Source: JANQLU01 sp964434955 (GTDB lineage: Bacteria; Planctomycetota; Planctomycetia; Pirellulales; Pirellulaceae). From it: a DNA stretch of 30,107 nt. The first letter of the stretch is position 1, and each line of letters starts with the position of its first letter. This document shows, in pieces, positions 1-6,810 of this stretch. The stretch covers positions 1 through 30,107 of the forward strand of contig CAYSXI010000043.1 of assembly GCA_964434955.1 (NCBI GenBank). The letters run 5' to 3'. A model generated the notes under the pieces. That model had not been told where the DNA came from, did no database searches, and saw only the letters and a list, made by a program, of their open reading frames with translations. The position numbers and the translations under genes are program-made.

Positions 1-3000
1 AAGGGCTCGGAACCCAGGAAGGCGCCGATCCCGCGGCTTTGATTCGTGATCCCAAGGCAACTTTGGCTGAGGGCGCCATTCGATTGTGGCCCGAACTCGA
101 TTTGCCAAATGCCAGAACCATGCTCGAGGCTCTTTGCCTTTCGGCCAGTCTGCCGATGGATGTGCCCTTTGATCAGATGTCGGCAAGGCACCGGCGGATC
201 CTGTTTTTTGGAACCGGCGATCGCTGGATCGAGTACGTCGATGATCGAACAGGACAGAAACTGGCCTTCCAGTATCACGGGCTGTTTCCGGCGCTGAACA
301 TGGCGGCAAAACTTTCGGCCGGTCTGCGCCAGAGAATGGCGTCCTTGGTGGACACCGTTGAATGTGGGAGCTGTTTTGGCAGTCGCCTCCGGGCGGATGC
401 CGCAGCCGTTCAATTTCGCGGCCAGACCATCGATGAAGTTTGCCGCTTGCCACTCGACCAACTTCAAAAACAAATCAAAGCCTGGAAACTGGATCGCCGC
501 GAAAAGAAAATTGCCGGCGAGATCATTCGTGAAGTCACCAATCGTGTTCAATTCCTCAACGACGTGGGGCTCGACTATTTAACGCTCCATCGAACGGCGA
601 ATACGTTGAGCAATGGAGAAGCTCAACGTATTCGATTGGCCAGCCAACTCGGCAGTGGGCTCTGCGGCGTCCTTTATGTTCTTGATGAGCCGACGATCGG
701 GCTGCACCCCAGAGACAACACGCGACTTATCGGCGCCCTGCACCGGCTTAAAGACCTGGGGAATACGCTCCTGGTCGTTGAGCATGATCGCGAAGTGATC
801 GAAAGCGCTGATGCGATTTGCGACTTTGGACCCAAGGCGGGCGTTGGCGGTGGGGAAATCGTTGCCCAAGGCACTTATGAATCGATTCAGAAGAAGCGGG
901 GATCCGTGACGGGCCCCTACCTCAGCGGGAAGAAATCCATTCCGATCCCAAGTAACCGTCGCCCCGTCCTATTGGACAACGAGGGGCCGAGTGCAAAAAA
1001 ATCCGTCAAGAAGAAAGTCGCCAAAAAGAAAACCACCAAGAAGAAGGTCGCAAAGAAATCCAAAGCTTCGACCTCGAGTTCCTTGCAACGAATTCCCGAT
1101 ATCAAACATGCCCAAACCCTGGATATCGTTGGTGCGAGGCAAAACAACCTGAAGAACGTAAACGTCTCGATCCCGCTAGAAACACTGACAGTGATCACGG
1201 GCCCCAGTGGATGTGGCAAAAGCTCACTGGTTAACGATGTCTTCTACAACACGCTCGCGAGCCGGCTGCATCGGGCTTCATTGACACCCGGTTTGCACGA
1301 GCGGATTCGTGGCCTGGAACTGATCAACAAAGTCATTCGAGTGGATCAAACTCCCTTGGGAAACTCGCCGACTTCCAACCCGGCGACCTACACCGGTGCG
1401 TTTGAGTTGATTCGAAACCTCTATGCCCAGCTTCCCGATTCAAAAGTTCGCGGATACTCGGCAAGGCGATTCAGCTTCAACGTACCAGGCGGCCGTTGCG
1501 AAGAGTGCATGGGCAACGGGCAGATCTGCATCGAGATGCACTTCCTTCCCGACGTCTGGGTTAAGTGCGAAGCCTGTGACGGAAAGCGCTACAACCAAGA
1601 AACACTGGACGTGAAATATCATGGCAAATCCATCAACGATGTGTTGGAAATGCCTTGCGGCGAAGCCGTCAAGCTGTTTGACAACATCCCGAAAATCCGG
1701 CGGATTCTTCAAACGCTCTGCGATGTCGGATTGGATTACGTTTGCCTCGGGCAAGCGGCCCCGACCTTGTCGGGCGGTGAAGCCCAGCGCGTCAAGCTGG
1801 CCTCCGAGCTGGCGAGACCGGATACGGGACAGACGCTCTATCTATTGGATGAACCGACAACCGGATTGCACTTTGACGACTTGAAGAAACTGCTTGATGT
1901 GATGCAACGTCTGGTTGATCTTGGCAACAGCATTGTTTGCATTGAACACAACCTCGACATTATCAAATGCGCCGACTGGATCATCGACCTGGGTCCCGAG
2001 GCAGGGCAGGGCGGCGGGCAGATCGTTTGCTGCGGAACTCCCGAAATGATTGCGGAGTATGGACGCGGCGCGTCGAGCAATGGCAAGTCAAAAACGCCGC
2101 GCAGTTTCACCGGGGAGGCCTTGGCGGACACGTTGGCCGAAGGGCAGTATGAAACACGCAAGATTTTTGACCCGAATGAATCCTTCAACAAGGTTCGCAA
2201 ACAAGATCGCGAGATTGAGGAACTGGGCGCCGAAGCCAAAATGCCTTGGGAAGCCGACGGAAGAAGTTGGCACATACGCGATCGTGTTGGGCGCAGCGGT
2301 GAGAAGGTTGAGTGGGATGGTGCCATCCTCGAAAAAGTGGTCGATCGAATCGAAGCCGCCGAGGGTTTCTCGGCGACCGATTGGAAGTCCCGTTCCGTTG
2401 TTGAAATATCAGGAAGCAAAAAATCGCTTGGATGGTTCTTCCATGCCATCACGGGTGAGACCTGGTTATTGAAGATGAAATTTCGGGTTCGAAAGGGAAC
2501 CTTCAAACAGGCCGACCTGGCCGAAAAGATTCCGTTGCGGACGTTAAACGAGATGGATGAAATTCCCAAATACGGGAACTCACCGCGTCTCAAAGTCACG
2601 ACACTGAAAGGACCATGGCAAGAAGTCGAGATTCGCGCGTTTACGCTTGCCGAATTGGACATTCCCGAGTTTTGGGAGTTCGTCGATCAGGCGATTGCCG
2701 GATTTTTTGCGAGAATTGAGCGCGTAGAAACCAATCTCGAGGACCACATGCCCTGGTCCAAATTGGGCAAGAAATGGCACTTCATGCGAAAGGGCTTCAC
2801 GGCCGGCAAGGTGAAATGGGATATGGATGTCCTTGAACAATTGCATGAGCTTTTGAAGTCGACCGCGCCCGAGGGTCAGTTCCTCTGGAGTAATAAGCAA
2901 ATCGTACACGTGTACGTTCCCGGTCAAAAGGAACCGTGGGCCAGTATTCAGACCAAAAAAGCAGACGCGCTTTGGCTGCACTTAACGGGCCCGAAAAATG

Positions 3001-3161
3001 GAGTACCCCTTGGACGCGTTGCCGGCTTGTCAAAAAATTCGGCGGTCAACTCGGCCGGCGCGAAAGATGTTGTTCGATTGAGTTTTGATGAAGTGGACGA
3101 CGTGCAAGGCGAAGACCTGGCAAACTTTCTCCGCGAACACCTGGGAATGATTTCCGCCTAG
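1..3161 (+). CDS. uvrA: UvrA excinuclease subunit with long C-terminal extension (5' end outside window)
   Basis: ATPase subunit of UvrABC nucleotide excision repair, which finds DNA damage and loads UvrB. The frame is open to the left edge (codons from base 3), so the N-terminus is missing. Counting residues from base 39: a CGSC knuckle near 120, the ABC I signature LSNGEAQR near 190, Walker B LYVLDEPTIGLH, a Lys-rich linker at about 318-345, the ABC II Walker A GPSGCGKSS at 388, a zinc finger C487-x2-C490/C510-x2-C513, the second signature LSGGEAQR and LYLLDEPTTGLH. Ordinary UvrA stops soon after ABC II. This one continues for about 350 residues holding two related units that begin MPWEADGRSWH (735) and MPWSKLGKKWH (904). 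The ABC I signature has Asn where Gly is usual. The UvrA assignment is secure. The role of the extension is unknown. Confidence 0.95.
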   Translation, partial: GLGTQEGADPAALIRDPKATLAEGAIRLWPELDLPNARTMLEALCLSASLPMDVPFDQMSARHRRILFFGTGDRWIEYVDDRTGQKLAFQYHGLFPALNMAAKLSAGLRQRMASLVDTVECGSCFGSRLRADAAAVQFRGQTIDEVCRLPLDQLQKQIKAWKLDRREKKIAGEIIREVTNRVQFLNDVGLDYLTLHRTANTLSNGEAQRIRLASQLGSGLCGVLYVLDEPTIGLHPRDNTRLIGALHRLKDLGNTLLVVEHDREVIESADAICDFGPKAGVGGGEIVAQGTYESIQKKRGSVTGPYLSGKKSIPIPSNRRPVLLDNEGPSAKKSVKKKVAKKKTTKKKVAKKSKASTSSSLQRIPDIKHAQTLDIVGARQNNLKNVNVSIPLETLTVITGPSGCGKSSLVNDVFYNTLASRLHRASLTPGLHERIRGLELINKVIRVDQTPLGNSPTSNPATYTGAFELIRNLYAQLPDSKVRGYSARRFSFNVPGGRCEECMGNGQICIEMHFLPDVWVKCEACDGKRYNQETLDVKYHGKSINDVLEMPCGEAVKLFDNIPKIRRILQTLCDVGLDYVCLGQAAPTLSGGEAQRVKLASELARPDTGQTLYLLDEPTTGLHFDDLKKLLDVMQRLVDLGNSIVCIEHNLDIIKCADWIIDLGPEAGQGGGQIVCCGTPEMIAEYGRGASSNGKSKTPRSFTGEALADTLAEGQYETRKIFDPNESFNKVRKQDREIEELGAEAKMPWEADGRSWHIRDRVGRSGEKVEWDGAILEKVVDRIEAAEGFSATDWKSRSVVEISGSKKSLGWFFHAITGETWLLKMKFRVRKGTFKQADLAEKIPLRTLNEMDEIPKYGNSPRLKVTTLKGPWQEVEIRAFTLAELDIPEFWEFVDQAIAGFFARIERVETNLEDHMPWSKLGKKWHFMRKGFTAGKVKWDMDVLEQLHELLKSTAPEGQFLWSNKQIVHVYVPGQKEPWASIQTKKADALWLHLTGPKNGVPLGRVAGLSKNSAVNSAGAKDVVRLSFDEVDDVQGEDLANFLREHLGMISA

Positions 3162-3253
3162 GTCGATGAAGGCTGCAAAGCACTTCGCGTTTGGGACCGT
3201 AATGCCAAATCCGGTGCATCGAATACGGGCGCATCGAAACCAGTGGGTCAGAA

Positions 3254-3272
3254 CCCGGGCGGATGGCCCGGG
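3254..3272. terminator. GC-rich hairpin between convergent genes
   Basis: A perfect 7-bp stem, CCCGGGC / GCCCGGG with loop GGATG, lies in the 167-bp gap between the uvrA stop and the convergent pterin dehydratase stop. Its position suits a two-way terminator. There is no T-run on either side, so it is not a classical intrinsic terminator. Confidence 0.3.
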
Positions 3273-3328
3273 ATCGAGGTTTGGCTGACGGAGTCCCTTT
3301 GCAAGTTTTGAGCACTTGCCTACTCAGA

Positions 3329-3688
3329 CTAGCCGAGTTCGATTGGAAGCTGATCGATTTTGGCAGCGAGGATAAAATCGTTTTCACTCAGGCCACCGAT
3401 CGCGTGCGTCCAGATTTCAATCGAGAGGTTTTTGTAACCTTCCAAATGGAGGTCCGGATGGTGCGCGTCTTCTTCGGCGACTTCCGCAACCAGCTTGAAG
3501 AACTCCAAGCCAGCCAAGAAGTTCTTGACGGTCCAGTCTTTGCGAATGCGTTGCCCCTCGTGGGTCAGGTACCAACCCTCAAGATTCTCTAGCTGGTTTT
3601 GAGCTTGTGGTAGTGGGCAAGGGTCCACCCCGCCTTCGCAAGGAACACATTTCTTTTGAGTCAGTTGATCAGAGCTTTGAATTTCCAT
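3329..3688 (-). CDS. phhB: Pterin-4a-carbinolamine dehydratase
   Basis: A 119-residue member of the PCD/DCoH family, which dehydrates 4a-hydroxytetrahydropterin during pterin cofactor recycling after aromatic amino acid hydroxylation. The family signature is clear: EDAHHPDLHLEGY, then TH and a terminal acidic residue (ENDF). The N-terminal CVPCEGG and the LEGWYL segment are also typical. Full length. It is the last gene of an apparent minus-strand cluster, 63 bp after the HD hydrolase gene. No aromatic amino acid hydroxylase gene is in the window, so its partner enzyme is not visible. In some bacteria such proteins serve other pterin pathways. Confidence 0.9.
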   Translation of the reverse strand: MEIQSSDQLTQKKCVPCEGGVDPCPLPQAQNQLENLEGWYLTHEGQRIRKDWTVKNFLAGLEFFKLVAEVAEEDAHHPDLHLEGYKNLSIEIWTHAIGGLSENDFILAAKIDQLPIELG

Positions 3689-3751
3689 GATTGGTCTTCC
3701 AGATTCTTTTCTCTTGTCTTTGCATAACGGCTTTGGGAAGTTCGCCGGAAA

Positions 3752-4342
3752 TCAATTGGATTCGGAACCGCTGGGCACCAGTTCAAGCATCTCCGCCTCG
3801 TTTGCCAGGGCGTCAATGCAGAACTGAATATGCTCATTCAAGTCGACCCCGAAGTCCTCGGCGCCGTTCACAATATCGTCCCGGTTCACCGAAGCAGCAA
3901 AGCTTTTTTGCTTCATCTTTTTGCGAACGCTTTTGGCCTTCATCCCATTGATGCCCTCGGGGCGGACAAGTGCTGCTGCAACGATAAAACCGCAAAGTTC
4001 ATCGCAGGCAAACAGGCCTTTGTCGATCGGCGCGATCCGCGGGCAATCTTCGAGGTAGTCAGCGTGCGACTTGATCGCGTAGATCATGTCCTCCGGGTAG
4101 CCCAGTTCGCGAAGAATTTCCGAGCCTTTGAGCGGATGATCGGGGGGATCGGGCCATCGCTCATAGTCGAAGTCATGCAGCAACCCGACAATTCCCCAGC
4201 GCTCAACATCCTCGCCCAATTGACTTGCGTAAGCACGCATCGCGAGTTCGACGGCCAGCATGTGGCGGCGCAAACCCGCATTTTCCGTGTATTCGCACAT
4301 CAGGTCGAAAGCGGCCTGACGATCCAAAGGATCGAAACTCAT
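3752..4342 (-). CDS. HD-superfamily hydrolase (COG2316-like)
   Basis: A 196-residue cytosolic protein with one HD domain. Probable metal ligands are H27, the H56-D57 pair in GLLHDFDYE, H69 and a later His in SHADY. The second half, with LVRPEGINGMKAKSVRKKMK and KSFAASVNRDDI, matches my memory of the COG2316 family of predicted HD hydrolases, whose substrate is unknown. HD proteins are typically metal-dependent phosphohydrolases, but the sequence alone does not reveal the substrate here. It lies 24 bp downstream of the TPR protein gene on the same strand, which suggests cotranscription. Family assignment is strong; function is open. Confidence 0.88.
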   Translation of the reverse strand: MSFDPLDRQAAFDLMCEYTENAGLRRHMLAVELAMRAYASQLGEDVERWGIVGLLHDFDYERWPDPPDHPLKGSEILRELGYPEDMIYAIKSHADYLEDCPRIAPIDKGLFACDELCGFIVAAALVRPEGINGMKAKSVRKKMKQKSFAASVNRDDIVNGAEDFGVDLNEHIQFCIDALANEAEMLELVPSGSESN

Positions 4343-4366
4343 GGTGGTTACCCTGGCAACCTTGCC

Positions 4367-6103
4367 TTAATCGTCGAGATCAAATTCAACTTCGCCCTCG
4401 GGCCCACTTTTGTCTTTGTACTCCCGCCACTTCTTTTTCTTCTTGTAGGCCTCGACTTCGCGTTTCAAATCGTCCAGTTGAGTACTTTTCTCTTCGATGC
4501 CAACTTCGACGGCTTTCTTTCCCCACTTGAGCGCATTTTCAAAGTCATCCGCCTCGGCATAGCTTGAAGCCAGTGTGCTGAGGATGTGAGCCTGCTTGTA
4601 CTCGGTGAGCTTGCAGGCCTTGAGAGAAAGTTCAACCGCTCGCTTTCCATCACGCAGTTCATCATCGGGGGTGGTTGAGAGCAACCAGGCCAGGTTATTC
4701 AGGACACCCGAGTTATCGGCGTTCACATTCAGCGCCGAGTCGTAATCCTTGATCGCCTTCTTGTGCCGTCCGGACCCGAGATAGGCGTCGCCACGACCAC
4801 GAAGAGCGCGATCGTTCTTGGCATTGGCGTCGATAAACTCGTCATAGATGTCGATTGCATCATCATGCTTTTCAGCGGCGTTAAACAGCATCGCCAACTG
4901 CATCTTGAATTCCTGTTTTTGCGGCCCAGCAGAATTGTCGACCAACGTCTCCATGTCTTCGATGGCTTCGTCGTAGTTTTCCAATCCCGAATTTGCCAGG
5001 CTTCGCCACAGGATTCCGGCGATCAAACCCGGCTGAATTTCCAATGCCGTTTCTGCGGCGTCCAATGATTCCTGGTATTTGTTGAGACTGAAATAAACAC
5101 TGGCCTGGGTAATCAGGATGTCGGTGTTACTGTCGTCAATATCGAGTGCTTCTTCGAGAACTTTGGCCGCTTCTTCGTTGTCGCCTTTTTCTGCGAGCAA
5201 CCGGGCTTTGACGAGGTACAACTGAGGGTTGTCTTCCTGCTTGTCAATCAATTTGTCCGCGATTGCGATCGCCTTGTCGTATTTCTTGGTTACGGCATAG
5301 GTCTGAATCAGTTTGTCGAGGATTCCGAGGTTGTTGGGCTGAAGTTCCGCAATCGTTTCCAGGTCGGCAATCGCCTTGTCCATCTCTTTCTTTTGTTCGT
5401 AGTAAAGCGCCCGCAACGTCAACGCGCGAATGTTTTTGGGGTCCAGCTCGAGTGCTTCGCTCAAATCTTCGAGGCGTTTGCCATCATCTTTTGCAAGCGC
5501 CGCACGCAGCAACAAAATCTCGGCCTTTTTGGATTTATCGTCGCCGGCCATTTCAGCTGCTTTGCCGATCGCTTTTTCGGCCGCTTCTCGATCGCCACCG
5601 GGTAGCCCGTTCAGTCGAGCTTCGTTGATGAAGTGATCGGCGTTCTTGGGATCCAATTCTTGCAGGCGGGTGATTCGCTTCAGTGCTTCTCGTCGGAAGA
5701 ATCGCCAGCGCGTATCGCGAGGAATCTTGAAGATTTGATCCGTGTATTTTTTGACGTGATTGGCAAGCGTTGACTTGAGCAAACTCGTGGCAAGCTGCCT
5801 GGATTCGTCGTCCAACTTTTTCTCGAGTGCCGAATCAAGAAGATCGGCAACCTTGTCCAGGTCGCGAGTCGTTTTCGCTTTCTGGCTCAATTCGAGTGCC
5901 TTGTCGAGATCCTCCTGTCCGTCTTCCTGCTCCTGCTTTTTGTCTTCCTTCTTATCTTCTTGCTTCTTTTCTTCCTGCTTTTCCGATTCGGCTTTTTTGC
6001 CTTCCTGTCCAAAAGCAGATTGGGGCAAGCAGAGACCAAAAGTCAAAATGCCCGCCAACAATATCGCGAAAGGCCGCGCGTGATGAGAAAGTTTCAGGGT
6101 CAT
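4367..6103 (-). CDS. Exported tetratricopeptide-repeat protein
   Basis: A 578-residue protein. An N-terminal signal peptide (residues 1 to about 33, ending near SAFGQ) is followed by a highly charged Lys/Glu/Asp stretch (about 34-66). Successive TPR helical pairs fill most of the rest, for example units built around ALELDPKNIRALTLRALYYEQ and SALNVNADNSGVLNNLAWLL. The C-terminus is acidic (EGEVEFDLDD). TPR arrays are protein-binding scaffolds, so this is probably a periplasmic adaptor. The start is supported by GGGAG about 10 bases upstream. It is the first gene of a likely operon with the HD hydrolase and pterin dehydratase, though nothing obvious links the three functions. Confidence 0.85.
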   Translation of the reverse strand: MTLKLSHHARPFAILLAGILTFGLCLPQSAFGQEGKKAESEKQEEKKQEDKKEDKKQEQEDGQEDLDKALELSQKAKTTRDLDKVADLLDSALEKKLDDESRQLATSLLKSTLANHVKKYTDQIFKIPRDTRWRFFRREALKRITRLQELDPKNADHFINEARLNGLPGGDREAAEKAIGKAAEMAGDDKSKKAEILLLRAALAKDDGKRLEDLSEALELDPKNIRALTLRALYYEQKKEMDKAIADLETIAELQPNNLGILDKLIQTYAVTKKYDKAIAIADKLIDKQEDNPQLYLVKARLLAEKGDNEEAAKVLEEALDIDDSNTDILITQASVYFSLNKYQESLDAAETALEIQPGLIAGILWRSLANSGLENYDEAIEDMETLVDNSAGPQKQEFKMQLAMLFNAAEKHDDAIDIYDEFIDANAKNDRALRGRGDAYLGSGRHKKAIKDYDSALNVNADNSGVLNNLAWLLSTTPDDELRDGKRAVELSLKACKLTEYKQAHILSTLASSYAEADDFENALKWGKKAVEVGIEEKSTQLDDLKREVEAYKKKKKWREYKDKSGPEGEVEFDLDD

Positions 6104-6547
6104 TGTTCTTAAACTCCCGTCTCTATTTTGATTTGATTCTGATGCATGAATCGTGTTCGATAACCTGTTTTGACAACTTTGCCGGAGTGAGTCGACCGGA
6201 AAATTCCTGGACTTCGTTGCCCCAACGACAGTTGCCGCGTGACAAATTGTATTTCATCGGGAATTGCTGGGAAATGGAATGCCACCCCATCCAGGCTTCA
6301 AATCGACCAATTTGTCGAGGAAAACGAACAAACCGGAACGCGGGTTGCCGGAGATTCTATTTGACAATCGGGAATTCCAAACGGAGCGATGCCAAGTTTC
6401 GTTTGCCAAAGGGATCGAATTGCCACTGCGACGTTTTGTCGCACCCCGATTTCCATCCCATTTGGTTTATACTTCAATGGGCCAAAAGTTGTTCATGCCG
6501 AAGGCGAGTAAACCCTTTCGAATTAGGGCTTTGCGCCGAATCTGGCG
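6104..6547. other. Divergent intergenic region, upstream part
   Basis: This 444-bp stretch between the minus-strand TPR gene and the hppA promoter has no convincing gene on either strand. The open frames here lack a Shine-Dalgarno sequence and recognisable protein character. It presumably holds the TPR gene promoter, but I could not pick out a paired -35/-10 with confidence. Confidence 0.5.
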
Positions 6548-6577
6548 TTGACAGTTTTCGGGATTCGCGGGTAAACT
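6548..6577 (+). promoter_or_regulatory. Sigma-70-like promoter for hppA
   Basis: A perfect -35 hexamer TTGACA (6548-6553) is followed after 18 bp by TAAACT (6572-6577), which matches four of six -10 positions. This is the best promoter-like pair in the window. It would start an mRNA near 6584 with a leader of about 225 bases before the hppA ATG. Confidence 0.5.
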
Positions 6578-6634
6578 TCGCCGTTTAAGTCGGGTTGATT
6601 TCGCCGTGTTCTTCATTGCCCGATGGCTCACCAA

Positions 6635-6681
6635 AAAGGCGTTCGAAAAACGAGTTGAAGTGGTTCACTTCATCGGCCTTT
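6635..6681 (+). promoter_or_regulatory. Possible three-way-junction structure in hppA leader
   Basis: Three stems nest compactly. P1 pairs AAAGGC (6635-6640) with GCCTTT (6676-6681). P2 pairs TTCG with CGAG around loop AAAAA (6642-6654; outermost pair T-G). P3 pairs TGAAGTG with CACTTCA around GTT (6656-6672). Junction linkers are one, one and three bases. A T-rich stretch, GATTTTCTT, follows. It lies downstream of the predicted promoter and 130 bases before the hppA start. I do not recognise it as a known riboswitch class. Confidence 0.3.
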
Positions 6682-6810
6682 GATTTTCTTGTTGGGTTAT
6701 CTGCCAATCGCAAACCGGTAGTCGCTTTGACGCGAAATTGCTTACAAAACGCGTTCATGCGTTCGTTCAAATAATTCTTGGAATTGCAATCGATAAAGGT
6801 TTCTTCGAGC

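Noticed and set aside
1838..2662. 274-residue minus-strand frame inside uvrA
   Set aside because: A shadow of the UvrA frame: Ser/Arg-rich, no ribosome site, and the + strand frame carries clear UvrA motifs.
6631..6640. Fluoride-riboswitch-like fragment (CGATGGCTCACC at 6621-6632) in hppA leader
   Set aside because: Only a short stretch resembles the known consensus. The flanking stems and pseudoknot of that class are not present.
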